Notes: generated by a model not told the origin, from the sequence alone. A stretch of 64,000 bases of DNA from Planctomycetota bacterium (GCA_030836185.1 JAURQH010000042.1:51858-115857); one strand, 5' to 3'. Shown: positions 54,352 to 63,822, counted from the first letter of the stretch. A program made the numbers and translations.

Positions 54352-54645
54352 TCGATCCTAATTCCCGAACACTCAACCGCCGTTTCAAGATGTCAAGATT
54401 CGGAGATTCGGGGACACACCTTGACCGAATCTTGACCAAATGTTGAATCAAATCTTCCTGAATCTTGATTCCGTATCTTCCATACTCTTGAGCAAGTTGT
54501 TGACTCTCATTGGCTTGCGTCGATCTTAGTATTGTGAAGGCGTGTCACTTTTTCTGGGTGCGCATTTTCCACGTCACGCGAAATTGCCTCCGATTTCACG
54601 TTGCAGAGGTCGTCATTGTTGAACACGCGACTGGCTAAATCACAA

Positions 54646-54723
54646 GTGTGGTTGGGGACCAACGCAGAGAGCCCCCAGATTTTATGATTCTGTGGGTGAC
54701 CGACAGGTCACCCACAGCCACCC
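54646..54723 (+). repeat. three-way-junction palindromic repeat, copy B
   Basis: A 78-bp copy with diverged left end (GTGTGGTTGG) and intact right end CAGCCACCC. Its second hairpin is perfectly Watson-Crick, TGTGGGTGACC against GGTCACCCACA. Copies A and D have a G-T pair at one step. Confidence 0.75.
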
Positions 54724-54924
54724 AAGCAATACACACCGTGCTCGCCAAACACGATGGCATAGCCATAAGAGGCATAGCCGTAGTGCGCGAGCACTGCGGG
54801 CTCGTACAAATCACCTGCGACACGCAATGACACTTGAACCTGCCCCAACTGCTTGCGCAGTAGGGCTATGTTGATGTTGTCATGACGTTCAAATTGCCAA
54901 AGATCGAGACCTTATTCTGATTTA

Positions 54925-55023
54925 GAACCGGACGCTAGCGCGTTCCGGCTGATTTCATCGAACGAGCATCTAACCCGAATCGTGATTCCACCCAATCAGC
55001 CGATGGGCGCTAGCCCACGGTTT
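54925..55023. repeat. imperfect palindrome with 30-bp arms
   Basis: The arms 54925-54954 and 54994-55023 are reverse complements at 22 of 30 positions, with matching ends (AATCAGCC, GGCTGATT) and shared core GCTAGCGC. The loop is 39 nt. It lies in the repeat island and is unrelated in sequence to the three-way-junction family. Confidence 0.55.
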
Positions 55024-55037
55024 ATGAAGTTCACCTA

Positions 55038-55062
55038 CGAACCACGAACGCTAACTCTGGTA
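55038..55062 (+). repeat. 25-bp sequence shared in inverted orientation with 26688-26712
   Basis: It matches the reverse complement of 26688-26712 at 24 of 25 positions. Confidence 0.55.
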
Positions 55063-55225
55063 GAGACAAGTTGGCAAGAGCGATTTGAGAGATCATTTTT
55101 TAACGCAAAGGCACAAAGTCGCTGAGAAACGCAAAGAGTGAAAGAGATTATCGCCACCGACCGAAATTGGCAGGGAAATGAGTTCAAACCGCAGAGTTCG
55201 CAAGGACGCGGAGAAATAACAAGAT

Positions 55226-55266
55226 GGGTGGCTGGGGACGAACGCAGTGAGCCCCCAGAGTTTATC
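55226..55266 (+). repeat. three-way-junction repeat, copy C (left half only)
   Basis: It has the left terminal repeat GGGTGGCTG and the first hairpin (CTGGGG...CCCCCAG), then diverges before the second hairpin. It shows that the first hairpin can exist as a solo unit. Confidence 0.7.
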
Positions 55267-55419
55267 GGACTATGGTACGGACCGCGGATGGCGCGGATAA
55301 AAAACTTGAGCCGCCAGCGCGAGCTGGCAGGGAACTTCGATCAAATATCAGCTCTGGAGTTCGCAGAGAACGCTGATGAATAAGCAAGTGAAAGCGTTGT
55401 TGGCATGTTTGATTTTGAT

Positions 55420-55497
55420 GGGTGGCTGGGGACGAACGCAGTGAGCCCCCAGAGTTTATGATTCTGTGGGTGACCTGTCGGTCATCCACAGCCACCC
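55420..55497 (+). repeat. three-way-junction palindromic repeat, copy D
   Basis: A 78-bp complete copy: GGGTGG...CCACCC close the element; CTGGGG pairs with CCCCAG; TGTGGGTGACC pairs with GGTCATCCACA, with a T opposite G at one step. It lies 54 bp from the stop of the Sel1 gene. Confidence 0.78.
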
Positions 55498-55550
55498 AAG
55501 TAATACACGTCAAACGGGGTTCAGTAAGCACAGGAGGCTATGATAATCGC

Positions 55551-56558
55551 TTACTCCATCTCGGCAAGTCTCTGGCGAGCGACTTCGTCTCCCGCATCGG
55601 CAGCGCGTTGATACCACTTTTTCGCCGTTGCAGCATCGGCATCGAGACCATCGCCCCGCTCGTACATCATGCCCAGCATTCGCATCGCGTTCGGTTCTCC
55701 TGCCGTGGCTGCTGATTCGCAAAGTTGATGCGCTTTGTCAAAGTTGACCGGCACACCTTTGCCGCTTGCACATAAGATCGCCAAGATATATTTGGCTCGG
55801 GGACTTTCGGCGGCCACGGCATGTTCGAGAAACGGAACTCCTTTTTTGTAATCGGCTTGTGGTCCCATACAAAGAACCTCTCCACAAACTTCCATCGCCT
55901 CGATTTGCCCCAGCTCGGCAGCCTTTTCAAAATAAGGCATTGCCGGGCTTTGAACGACCTGCTCTGCCGATTCATCTCCGGTCAGTTTTTGTCGTCCCAG
56001 TTCGTACCAGGCAAAGGGATGATTCTGTGTTTTGGCCGCTTCGAGCAGTTCATTCATTTTCTGAGTGTCGGGCTCAACGCCAATCCCGTCCCGATAACAA
56101 ATGGCCAGACGGATTTGTCCCTCAGAGTTTTCAGCATCCGCGGCATGTTCATACAGACGGACTGCCTCTTCAAGATCCTGTTCGACGACCCGCCCTTCTT
56201 CAAAGCAAAGCCCTAAACTGACGACACAATAAGCGTCGCCACATTCTGCACCATGAGCCCAATGATCGAGAGCCGTCTTGAAATCCTGCTGCTTGAAGAA
56301 CAGATTGCCCATGTTATAGAACGCATGCGCAAAGCCCCCTTCGACCGCTTTCTTGTAGAGTTCGAGAGCGCGATTGGTATCCTGATCGACGCCGATTCCA
56401 TCTTCGTAAAATGTTCCCAATAGACGAGTCGCTTCGAAGTTTCCTTTTTCGTCTGCTTGCTGGCAGAGATCGAGAGCTTTATCGATATCGCGTTCGCCAT
56501 CGATGCCGAGATAGGCGTTGCGTGCTTCTTCTAAAAGTTGATCGGAGGAGTCGGTCAT
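55551..56558 (-). CDS. Sel1-like repeat protein
   Basis: This 335-residue protein has no signal peptide or membrane segment. It consists of about eight Sel1-like repeats, each about 36 residues, with the usual A...YGxG pattern: DEKGNFEATRLLGTFYEDGIG, GFAHAFYNMGNLFF, SEGQIRLAICYRDGIGVE, EPNAMRMLGMMYERGDGLD. SLR proteins are scaffolds for protein-protein contacts and are often linked to signalling or envelope stress. No partner is evident nearby. It is flanked by repeat copy D downstream and a strong terminator upstream, so it is probably transcribed alone. Confidence 0.9.
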   Translation of the reverse strand: MTDSSDQLLEEARNAYLGIDGERDIDKALDLCQQADEKGNFEATRLLGTFYEDGIGVDQDTNRALELYKKAVEGGFAHAFYNMGNLFFKQQDFKTALDHWAHGAECGDAYCVVSLGLCFEEGRVVEQDLEEAVRLYEHAADAENSEGQIRLAICYRDGIGVEPDTQKMNELLEAAKTQNHPFAWYELGRQKLTGDESAEQVVQSPAMPYFEKAAELGQIEAMEVCGEVLCMGPQADYKKGVPFLEHAVAAESPRAKYILAILCASGKGVPVNFDKAHQLCESAATAGEPNAMRMLGMMYERGDGLDADAATAKKWYQRAADAGDEVARQRLAEME

Positions 56559-56631
56559 CTTGAAGTTTTCTTTGAGAGTGTGTTGATCGATAGACCATCA
56601 TAAGAAAAGTGAAGACTGTTCACCACGGCAC

Positions 56632-56660
56632 AAAAAAAGCACCGGCCATTGACCGGTGCT
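56632..56660 (-). terminator. intrinsic terminator of the fumC / epimerase unit
   Basis: On the minus strand AGCACCGG, a 7-nt loop and CCGGTGCT are followed by a run of Ts (7 As on the plus strand at 56632-56638). It lies about 125 nt beyond the epimerase stop and before the Sel1 gene. Confidence 0.85.
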
Positions 56661-56721
56661 CGTGAAATTCATCATGTTGTTGGAACGATACTCAGTAAGC
56701 AGTCGCTAAAAATCGAGACAG

Positions 56722-56758
56722 CTCTCTGGGGGCTCCCTGCGGTCGTCCCCAGCCACGC
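56722..56758 (-). repeat. three-way-junction repeat, copy E (half, inverted)
   Basis: Read on the minus strand it is GCGTGGCTGGGGACG followed by CGCAGGGAGCCCCCAGAG, the first-hairpin half of the family. It sits between the epimerase stop (56786) and the terminator at 56632. Confidence 0.65.
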
Positions 56759-56785
56759 AAATACCACCTGATCGTGTTGATCGAA

Positions 56786-57748
56786 TCAACCCAATTTCTC
56801 GCGGACATCTTCGAGAAGTTTTTTGCTGCGGCGAATACCGGCGTATTCGTCCAGCTCACTACCTTCATATTCAATCCCGACGTGCCCGGTGTAGTTGGCA
56901 TCTTTCACGATTTGCATGATCTTGACGTAATCGGTTTCAATAATGACGCCTTTATCCTGATAACGAGTCTGGAACGTCGATAATGGGTAATGCTCGCTGA
57001 ACTCGTGTGTTTTGGCAGAGACACCTTTCGCATACGGCATCAGCAGCTTCGTTCCCTCGTAATTACTAAACCATTCGACCGAATTTTTGCCACGATTGAT
57101 GAAGAAGTTTCCGAAGTCGGGCAATGTACCGCAGTGGTCGTGTCCGACTTTCTTCATCACACCGGCCAGCCACTCACCGTCCGAAGAGAGCCCGCCATGA
57201 TTTTCGACGATGACGTTGATATCAGATTTGGCTGCGTAGTCAGTCAAACGACCAAGTCCATCAGCGGCGAGTTTCATTTGCTCTTCGTAACTGCCCGCAC
57301 TGCCGGCATTCACGCGGATCGAGTGACAGCCGAGAAACTTGGCGGCATCCACCCACTTGTAATGGTTTTCGACAGCCTGAGTTCTTTTTTTGCCGTCCGG
57401 GTCTCCCAGTCGACCTTCGCCATCGCACATAATCAGCAGGCTGGCTACGCCGTAATCGCTGGCTCGTTTGTTCATCTCGCCGAGATATTTTTCATCAGTC
57501 GCTTTGTCTTTGAAGAACTGGTTGACGTATTCGACTGCCGAAATATCAAACTCTTCTTTGGTCACGCGGGCATAGTCGAGGTTGTCGAGTTTCCCCGCTT
57601 TGAGGACTTTGTGAAGCGACCATTGTGCGAGAGAAATCTCGAACCAGGGCTTCTTGACGGCGGCAGAGACAACTCCAGTATTTCCAAGGACCGCTAATCC
57701 TGCGAGAGCGGTCGATTGTGCGAGAAAATCGCGGCGATTTTGGGACAT
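56786..57748 (-). CDS. exported sugar phosphate isomerase/epimerase-like TIM barrel
   Basis: This 320-residue protein begins [22 protein letters not shown], a Tat-type leader, at ATG 57748. The mature part is an AP endonuclease 2/xylose isomerase-like TIM barrel: [29 protein letters not shown], and the final [16 protein letters not shown] hold the metal-ligand Glu, Asp and His residues. The likely reaction is isomerisation or epimerisation of a sugar in the periplasm. It follows fumC by about 62 nt on the same strand. No other sugar genes are adjacent. Confidence 0.88.
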   Translation of the reverse strand: MSQNRRDFLAQSTALAGLAVLGNTGVVSAAVKKPWFEISLAQWSLHKVLKAGKLDNLDYARVTKEEFDISAVEYVNQFFKDKATDEKYLGEMNKRASDYGVASLLIMCDGEGRLGDPDGKKRTQAVENHYKWVDAAKFLGCHSIRVNAGSAGSYEEQMKLAADGLGRLTDYAAKSDINVIVENHGGLSSDGEWLAGVMKKVGHDHCGTLPDFGNFFINRGKNSVEWFSNYEGTKLLMPYAKGVSAKTHEFSEHYPLSTFQTRYQDKGVIIETDYVKIMQIVKDANYTGHVGIEYEGSELDEYAGIRRSKKLLEDVREKLG

Positions 57749-57810
57749 CTCAATTGTTCCTCTATTTGTGTCTGTGGAAGGTGTGTGGGTCATAAAAATG
57801 CGGTAAGAAA

Positions 57811-59235
57811 TCACCCCTGCGGTTCTGTCATTCGATACGGATCGAGTGCCGTCTGCAACTCTTCTTCTGGTAAAATTTCTTTTTCACGACACAGTTCGCG
57901 AATCGTTTTTCCTGTTTTGAACGCTTCTTTGGCGAGTGCGGCGGCTTTCTCGTAACCAATATGTGGGTTCAAGCTGGTCACCATCGAGAGCGATTTTTCG
58001 ACTGCCGCTTCACAGGCGACTTCGTTGGCACTCATATCGTCAGCACAGAACTCGACAAATGCGTCGGAGCAGTTTGCCAGCAACATGATACTTTCCAGAG
58101 TGGTATGTCCCATCATGGGCATCATGATATTCAGTTGAAACTGGCCACCTCCCGATCCGGCCACAGCAATGGCTGCGTCATTCCCCATCACCTTCGCGGT
58201 CACCTGAACCATGCTTTCGCACATGACAGGATTCACCTTACCAGGCATGATTGACGATCCTGGTTGGCGGTCGGGAAGAATCACTTCATTGAAACCGCAA
58301 CGAGGTCCCGAACTGAGCCAGCGAATGTTGTTGGCGACATTGAATAACGTCGAAGCGATGGTTTTGAGTTGTCCGTGACATTCGACCAACCCGTCTCTTT
58401 GTGCATTGGCCTCAAAGTGATTGACGGCTTCAATAAATGGAATGCCGGTTTGTTCAACAAGATGAGCGGCCACTCGCTTCCCGAATTCAGGGTGAGTGTT
58501 AATTCCCGAACCGACGGCTGTTCCACCCGCCGGTAATTCTAAAACCGCGTTCATCGCTCTTTCGGCACGTTCGACCGAGAGTTCGAGTTGTCGAGCAAAT
58601 CCGCTGAACTCTTGACCGAGTCGCAGTGGCGTGGCGTCGGCAAGATGCGTGCGACCAATCTTGATGACTTGATCCCACTCTGTCGCTTTGTGTTTCAGGC
58701 TGTCGGCGAATTTTTGCAGGGCGGGAATCAATGAATTTTTGATCTCGCTGGCGACGGCAACATGAATGGCTGTGGGGAACATGTCGTTGGTTGACTGTCC
58801 CATGTTGACGTGGTCGTTGGGATGTATCGGCTTCTCAGCTCCGAAACGATCTCCGCCGTCAATTTCGATTGCGCGGTTCGAGATCACCTCGTTGGTGTTC
58901 ATGTTACTCGAAGTTCCCGAACCGGTCTGGAACACATCAATCGGGAATTCTGTGTCGAGCTTCCCTTCGGAAACTTCCTGACAGGCCGAGATCAAAGAGT
59001 TGACCTGATCATCGGTGAGAGGATTTTTCCCGGAGCCGGTCAGTTTATCGAGATCACGGTTGGCGATGGCGGCCGCCCATTTAATCCGACCAAGCGCGTG
59101 TATTAATGCGGGAGGCAACGTCCATCCCGAAATGGGGAAGTTGTCAACAGCTCGTTGCGTTTGAGCTCCGTAATAAGCTTGTGCAGGAACCTGCACATCT
59201 CCCATGGTGTCGTGTTCGGTCCGAAATTCGGTCAT
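57811..59235 (-). CDS. fumC: fumarate hydratase, class II
   Basis: This 474-residue enzyme converts fumarate and L-malate in the TCA cycle and needs no iron-sulfur cluster. The fumarase/aspartase signature is [16 protein letters not shown]. Other conserved blocks are [34 protein letters not shown] and [19 protein letters not shown]. Length and start ([17 protein letters not shown]) match the family. Start context is normal. The downstream isomerase may be co-transcribed up to the terminator at 56632. Confidence 0.96.
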   Translation of the reverse strand: MTEFRTEHDTMGDVQVPAQAYYGAQTQRAVDNFPISGWTLPPALIHALGRIKWAAAIANRDLDKLTGSGKNPLTDDQVNSLISACQEVSEGKLDTEFPIDVFQTGSGTSSNMNTNEVISNRAIEIDGGDRFGAEKPIHPNDHVNMGQSTNDMFPTAIHVAVASEIKNSLIPALQKFADSLKHKATEWDQVIKIGRTHLADATPLRLGQEFSGFARQLELSVERAERAMNAVLELPAGGTAVGSGINTHPEFGKRVAAHLVEQTGIPFIEAVNHFEANAQRDGLVECHGQLKTIASTLFNVANNIRWLSSGPRCGFNEVILPDRQPGSSIMPGKVNPVMCESMVQVTAKVMGNDAAIAVAGSGGGQFQLNIMMPMMGHTTLESIMLLANCSDAFVEFCADDMSANEVACEAAVEKSLSMVTSLNPHIGYEKAAALAKEAFKTGKTIRELCREKEILPEEELQTALDPYRMTEPQG

Positions 59236-59519
59236 CGCCAGATATGCCTTCTCAATCGAAATGTATCGAGATTGTCCAAGCGCTGTTCCTCAGTCGCTTA
59301 CAGATGTTTGATAGTAACGGTTCTGCCAACAGAGACCAATCGAGCTGTGAGTGATTCTCAGAATCAGCGTATCCTTATGTTTTGACGGGCTTTAGGGAAT
59401 CCCGGCCTGAGCCGAAAATGTGACCGGAATTTCCAACGCGGGAGTCCACTTATTCGTAGGAACTGCATGAATACACCCGAAATCCTTTCAAACCTGTGAA
59501 ATTGGACCTACTGAATCTC

Positions 59520-60212
59520 ATGTTGGCTGATAAACTTGAACCGTTAACGCAGTCTATTTCGGAGATGGAAAGTCCCGTAGCCTTGACTGATCGCGGTCGT
59601 AAAAACCAGTCACAGACGCCCGATGGGGCGATTCTTACTCCCTTGGAGTATGAAGGTGTTAACGATGCGCGCCTTGTCGAAGAAGCCCGTAACGGTGAAA
59701 AAGCCGCTTTTGGTGAACTCGTCAATCGGTATGAACGCCGACTCATGCGAGTCATCAAACGATTTATTCGCGATGAGGAGATCGTTCGTGATCTGGCTCA
59801 AGAAACATTTTTGCGAGTGTACGGCAAGCTGGAGATGTTCGACGCATCCCGACGATTTGGTCCGTGGCTATTTCGGATCGGCGTCAATCTGACTCTCGAT
59901 TATCTTCGCAAACAAAAACGACGTGGACGTTGGGCCCTCTTCTCAGAAAGCCCTGCTGAGAAAATGCCCGACCCGAGTGTTGTGGATCCTCGAATCTATC
60001 AAAATCTGCAAGAAGAAGTTCGCGCGGTGCTTGCCGAGATTCCAGAGAACTATCGTTCGGTTTTGATTTTGAGAGACTTGGAAAACTTCTCGACTTCTGA
60101 GATTGCCGCAATTCTGGACCGAAAAGAAGCCACCATTCGCTGGCGATTAGCGGAAGCACGCACGCGGTTTCAAAAATTGTGGGAACAACGAGTCCTAGAA
60201 GAGAATGCTTAA
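59520..60212 (+). CDS. ECF-type RNA polymerase sigma factor
   Basis: This is a roughly 230-residue sigma factor with region 2 (about residues 60-130, AFGELVNRYERRLMRVIKRFI, VRDLAQETFLRVYGKLEMFD, FGPWLFRIGVNLTLDYLRKQKR) and region 4 (about 165-220, AEIPENYRSVLILRDLENFSTSEIAAIL, ATIRWRLAEAR). Region 3 is absent, as in ECF factors. The start is uncertain: GTG 59496, ATG 59520 and ATG 59565 are in frame. An anti-sigma gene follows 26 nt downstream, so the pair forms a signal-responsive unit. Confidence 0.9.
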   Translation: MLADKLEPLTQSISEMESPVALTDRGRKNQSQTPDGAILTPLEYEGVNDARLVEEARNGEKAAFGELVNRYERRLMRVIKRFIRDEEIVRDLAQETFLRVYGKLEMFDASRRFGPWLFRIGVNLTLDYLRKQKRRGRWALFSESPAEKMPDPSVVDPRIYQNLQEEVRAVLAEIPENYRSVLILRDLENFSTSEIAAILDRKEATIRWRLAEARTRFQKLWEQRVLEENA

Positions 60213-60238
60213 CCTTTCCGCAGAACCAAAGAACTACC

Positions 60239-60835
60239 ATGAATTGTAAGCGGGCAAAACAAGAACTGGCATTAAGTGCTGGCCACGATCTCGACGCTCT
60301 GACCGAGCAGGATCTGAGACGCCATCTGGAAGACTGTCCTGATTGTTCCGATCAGTGGAATCGAGTTCGCGGCACCACCACCATGTTGCAGCGAGTTGCC
60401 GTCGAAGAAATCGTTTCGAGCGATCCGCCTCAGTTGTGGGCTTCGCTTTCGCAAGTTCTTCCTCAGTCTTCCCAGCGTCGAACGGCATCTCCGAAAAAAC
60501 GGGTCTCACCTTCGAATGCATTTGTTCCGCTAGTCGCGATCGCATCGCTGATTTTTGCGGTTTTTTCGATTCATCAATCCCTCGAAGAACCAGCATTTCA
60601 ACCCTCGATGTCCAACGGTTTTCAACTGACAGCCGATGGAGTCAATGTTTCCGCACAGAACTCCAATTCGACGGTTTATCCTGAGTCGCATCTTCAGTTT
60701 GAGTCAGCTTCGTTTCCTCTCGAAATGAATCATCAGTCACCGGTGGATATTTATTGTGAGAGTAAGTCTCCGAAGGTTGACCCAGCTCCGCGACGCGTAG
60801 AAGATACCAGCCCTCCATTTTTTTTAATCCGATAG
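60239..60835 (+). CDS. zinc-binding anti-sigma factor (membrane)
   Basis: This 198-residue protein has a ZAS-type N-terminus: Cys3, then His29-x3-Cys33-x2-Cys36 (RRHLEDCPDCSDQW), which binds Zn and the partner sigma factor. A transmembrane helix follows (FVPLVAIASLIFAVFSI, about residues 98-117), then a periplasmic tail rich in Ser/Asn/Pro. The start ATG 60239 is 26 nt after the sigma gene. It is predicted to hold the upstream ECF factor at the membrane until a stimulus releases it. The sensor tail shows no recognisable domain. Confidence 0.88.
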   Translation: MNCKRAKQELALSAGHDLDALTEQDLRRHLEDCPDCSDQWNRVRGTTTMLQRVAVEEIVSSDPPQLWASLSQVLPQSSQRRTASPKKRVSPSNAFVPLVAIASLIFAVFSIHQSLEEPAFQPSMSNGFQLTADGVNVSAQNSNSTVYPESHLQFESASFPLEMNHQSPVDIYCESKSPKVDPAPRRVEDTSPPFFLIR

Positions 60836-60897
60836 TTGGGGAGTGATCTCCTACGTCGAGAGTAGAAATCTTCAACTGTCAGGTGAGGACTTTGGGT

Positions 60898-61113
60898 ATG
60901 CCGCTGTATGAGTATCAATGCAAATCGTGCAATGAAGAGTCTGAGATTCTGTTCCGAAATCAAGAACTCCCGAAGTGTCCTGCGTGTGGATCTGGGAAGT
61001 TAGAGAAACTCCTGAGTGCCGCCATTGGCCGATCCTCAGCCTCTTTGCCGGTGAGTGCCGCCTGCCCGCCTCAAGATGCCCCACCATGCCGTCCCGGTTG
61101 TTGTCGGATGTAA
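60898..61113 (+). CDS. FmdB family zinc ribbon protein
   Basis: This 71-residue protein starts MPLYEYQCKSCNEESEIL at ATG 60898, the hallmark of the FmdB/CxxC_CxxC_SSSS regulators. CKSC and CPACGSGKLEKLLS form the zinc ribbon. It ends with a Cys-rich tail (AACPPQDAPPCRPGCC), whose role is unknown. The family may regulate transcription or act as a zinc-containing chaperone-like protein. It sits between the anti-sigma and GNAT genes. Confidence 0.88.
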   Translation: MPLYEYQCKSCNEESEILFRNQELPKCPACGSGKLEKLLSAAIGRSSASLPVSAACPPQDAPPCRPGCCRM

Positions 61114-61116
61114 TTT

Positions 61117-62004
61117 GTGGGAATCCTCCTGCAGAATCTGTTCGAGTTTGATGCGAACGCTTATCAAAATTCGTCCCCGCTGCTTATCCCGCAACTTTGC
61201 CGATCTATCGATGCGCTGAGCCATATGCCGACTAGGCAACAGTTAATGATTCTGACTAATGATCAAGTTCCCAGCCAAATGATGGCGGGGATGATCGTTC
61301 CCAAAAATGATCGCTCCTTTCTCTTGGCTGATTGGCCTGTTGCCGAGTCTTGGCACTCGGCAGAGAAGATTCTCACCGCGTATGCGGAGCATGTCAGATC
61401 CCAAAATTCAGATCGTCCTATTCTGCTTCTCAGAGAGGATGTCGGAGATTCAGAACATCATTGTGGTCCTTTCAGGTTATTGACGACGATTATTTCCTAT
61501 ATTTATTCATTTCCCGAAAATCAATCGACGCCTTCGAACAAAACGCATGCTGGGGAATCAGTGCGAATCGTAAATGTTCCAATCGATGACGCCGACACCC
61601 TGCAATTGCTGGAGGAAATTGGGCAAGATTCGCGGGATTGTCCCGAACTGCAATCAATCATGGACTGGGAGACACGTCTGGCCGACTATCGTGATTCTGA
61701 GGGGGTTTCCACAATCAGTGTGCGACAATTAGTTCACGACGACGAGCCAATCGGAGTCGCTGTCTGGGTCGGGTTTCGACGTTCGAATCGGGCAGAATTG
61801 AAATTTTATGGAATCAGACCTGAAAGGCGACATCAGGGGTGGGGGACTCGATTCCTGGATGTCATTCTCAGCGAACTGCAAAAACAAGAGACCGACTGTC
61901 TATCCCTTCACGTCGATTCCCAAAATGATTTTGCCATTAAGCTTTACGAAAACCGAGGGCTCGAAAAGACGGAACAGCGCGGACTATGGTTGGCGTGTCA
62001 GTAA
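61117..62004 (+). CDS. GNAT family N-acetyltransferase
   Basis: This protein of up to 295 residues starts at GTG 61117, three nucleotides after the FmdB stop. The N-terminal half (about residues 1-170) is unrecognised and could be a second, decayed GNAT-like or regulatory domain. The C-terminal GNAT domain is clear: IGVAVWVGFRRSNRAELKFYGIRPERRHQGWGTRFLD, where RxxGxG/xG-type acetyl-CoA binding is R-H-Q-G-W-G-T, then SLHVDSQNDFAIKLYENRGLEKTE. The substrate is unknown. Tandem placement with FmdB and dnaA is not informative. Confidence 0.85.
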   Translation: MGILLQNLFEFDANAYQNSSPLLIPQLCRSIDALSHMPTRQQLMILTNDQVPSQMMAGMIVPKNDRSFLLADWPVAESWHSAEKILTAYAEHVRSQNSDRPILLLREDVGDSEHHCGPFRLLTTIISYIYSFPENQSTPSNKTHAGESVRIVNVPIDDADTLQLLEEIGQDSRDCPELQSIMDWETRLADYRDSEGVSTISVRQLVHDDEPIGVAVWVGFRRSNRAELKFYGIRPERRHQGWGTRFLDVILSELQKQETDCLSLHVDSQNDFAIKLYENRGLEKTEQRGLWLACQ

Positions 62005-62376
62005 GAATCACTCTCGACAAGTTCCGCACAAAGTCGGCTCGCGAAGAGGGAAATTCAAAAATTGAAAATTGATGAATAATCGAGGAATCATCATTGAAAA
62101 TGAAGAGCTTTGAGTAACTCCAGAAATTCAAATGGAATTTGGTTTGACTCTCTAGTTCGTCTCGGTAGGATCGGTTCCCAGTGAACGAAAGAGTGATGAG
62201 ATCAGGAGGATCGCTTCTCCCCTGTCTTGGGGAATGCCCACCTCTTCTCTTAAAAAATCCCTGAACAATCCAGATGTGTCATACTGCTGCTCGCAGAAAA
62301 TCTATTTCTGACGACAGAGGAACTATGCACCTCACTAATGTGAATTGCGTAGATGGTATGAGCTGGGGGTGGCAAG
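62005..62376. other. 372-bp dnaA leader region
   Basis: No gene is seen. It contains a good sigma-70 promoter candidate (62144-62171). I found no TTATNCACA-type DnaA box on either strand, so neither autoregulation nor an origin is supported here. Confidence 0.5.
62144..62171 (+). promoter_or_regulatory. candidate promoter of dnaA
   Basis: TTGACT (62144-62149) and TAGGAT (62166-62171) are separated by 16 bp. The expected transcript would have a leader of about 200 nt before the dnaA ATG at 62377. Confidence 0.5.
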
Positions 62377-63822
62377 ATGCAGCCCAATATTATATGCGAT
62401 GCCGACGACAAAGATCGAATTGTCACGTTGCGTGATGCCATTCGAGAACTTGTTGGTCGACAAAATTACAATCTGTGGTTCGAATCCAAACTCGATCTCC
62501 TCATCACGGGAGACTCGTTGACGATTATGGTCTCGAGTCCTTTCGAGCAAACTTGGGTTCAACGACAGTTCGGACGACAGCTTCAACGTGCCGTCAAAAA
62601 AGTATGGGGTCCATCAGCCGGTCTCAACTTTCAAGTAAGAGCGAAGTTGGCTCGACAAGAGGAAAGTACATCCGAAGCTCCCTCTACAATTTCCTTGCCA
62701 CTGTCGTCAGACTCGGGAACAGATTCTCAACCTGACATCTCTCATCAACGGAAAGCTCAAACAGACCGCGACCCTCTCACCGGCCAGACTCGGCGTTTGC
62801 TTTCTGAGTTTGTGGTCGGACAAGAGAACGAGCTGGCCTTTACCGCGTCTTGCCGTGTCTCTGAGTCTCCCGGCCAACAATACAATCCATTGGTGATTTA
62901 CGGAGGAGTCGGAACGGGAAAGACTCACTTGCTGGACGGCATCTACTGGTCGGTGCGAAAACGAAACCCTCAATTGAACGTGCTACGCATGACGGCAGAG
63001 ACGTTTGCCAACTTTTTCTCACAAGCGTTGTGCGAACGAAAGCTCCCCGCGTTTCGTCATAAAATGCGTTCCGCGGATTTGCTGTTACTGGATGACATTG
63101 AATTTCTGGACGGTAAGAAAGTCTTCCAAGAAGAATTTTTGCACACGATCAAGAAGCTCGAGGATTCTGGCAAGCAGATGGTGTTTACTACAGATCGTCA
63201 CCCGCGGTTGATGGAGAAGTCTCGCGAAGAGATGACATCACGCTTGTCAGCGGGAATGCTTTGCCGCTTGGAAACGCCGAGCCAGGAAACTCGCTTGAAA
63301 ATCGTCAAAGCCAAAACCCGACGCATGGGAATGGGCCTGACTCCCGAAATTCAGGATTATGTGGCTTCTCGGTTTTCCCGATCTGTCAGGGAGTTGGAAG
63401 GGGCACTCAATTGCTTGCAGCATGCCGAATCAATGAACGAACAGCGTCTGACTTTGAACGGAGCCCGTACTGTTCTTTCCGATTTGGAAAAAGATTGTCG
63501 CCGGTTGATCCATCTTTCAGACATCGAACGCTGCGTGTGTCGTTTCTTTGGATTGCAGCCGGAGGAGCTCAAATCAAAATCCCGTAAAAAGACGGTCAGC
63601 CATCCACGCATGTTGGCGATGTTTTTGTCGCGAAAACTGACACAATCGCCCTACAGTGCCATCGGGGATCATTTTGGAGGGCGAAGTCACAGCACGGTTG
63701 TCTCTGCCGAAAATGCGGTAGAAAACTGGCTGGAAGAAAGCCGACCACTCTCCATTTCTTCGCGTGAGTGGAGTCTTTCAGATGTTCTCGGCACGCTGGA
63801 GAGGGAATTGGAAGCCAGCTAA
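62377..63822 (+). CDS. dnaA: chromosomal replication initiator DnaA
   Basis: This 481-residue protein initiates chromosome replication. Domain I (about 1-85, including NYNLWFESKLDLLI) and a short linker precede the AAA+ domain, where Walker A is GGVGTGKTHLLDG, Walker B is LLLLDDIEFLDGK and sensor I is VFTTDRHPR. Domain IV ends with GDHFGGRSHSTVVSAENAV, the DnaA signature contacting DnaA boxes. It is not beside dnaN or recF, and DnaA boxes are not obvious in the leader. Some planctomycetes carry more than one dnaA-like gene, so a second copy elsewhere should be considered. Confidence 0.93.
   Translation: MQPNIICDADDKDRIVTLRDAIRELVGRQNYNLWFESKLDLLITGDSLTIMVSSPFEQTWVQRQFGRQLQRAVKKVWGPSAGLNFQVRAKLARQEESTSEAPSTISLPLSSDSGTDSQPDISHQRKAQTDRDPLTGQTRRLLSEFVVGQENELAFTASCRVSESPGQQYNPLVIYGGVGTGKTHLLDGIYWSVRKRNPQLNVLRMTAETFANFFSQALCERKLPAFRHKMRSADLLLLDDIEFLDGKKVFQEEFLHTIKKLEDSGKQMVFTTDRHPRLMEKSREEMTSRLSAGMLCRLETPSQETRLKIVKAKTRRMGMGLTPEIQDYVASRFSRSVRELEGALNCLQHAESMNEQRLTLNGARTVLSDLEKDCRRLIHLSDIERCVCRFFGLQPEELKSKSRKKTVSHPRMLAMFLSRKLTQSPYSAIGDHFGGRSHSTVVSAENAVENWLEESRPLSISSREWSLSDVLGTLERELEAS

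Larger units (their letters stand above)
54352..55550. other. 1.2-kb gene-free repeat island
   Basis: No gene is supported on either strand. It contains two and a half copies of the three-way-junction repeat (54646, 55226, 55420), an imperfect 30-bp-arm palindrome (54925-55023), the inverted partner of the 26.7-kb repeat (55038), and degenerate A-rich repeats of the form ACGCAAAG / CGCAGAG near 55100, 55190 and 55360. Confidence 0.7.

Noticed and set aside
55226..55497. Repeated units considered as a CRISPR array
   Set aside because: The repeats are 40-83 bp with internal hairpins, spacing is irregular, one copy is inverted elsewhere, and no cas gene is present.
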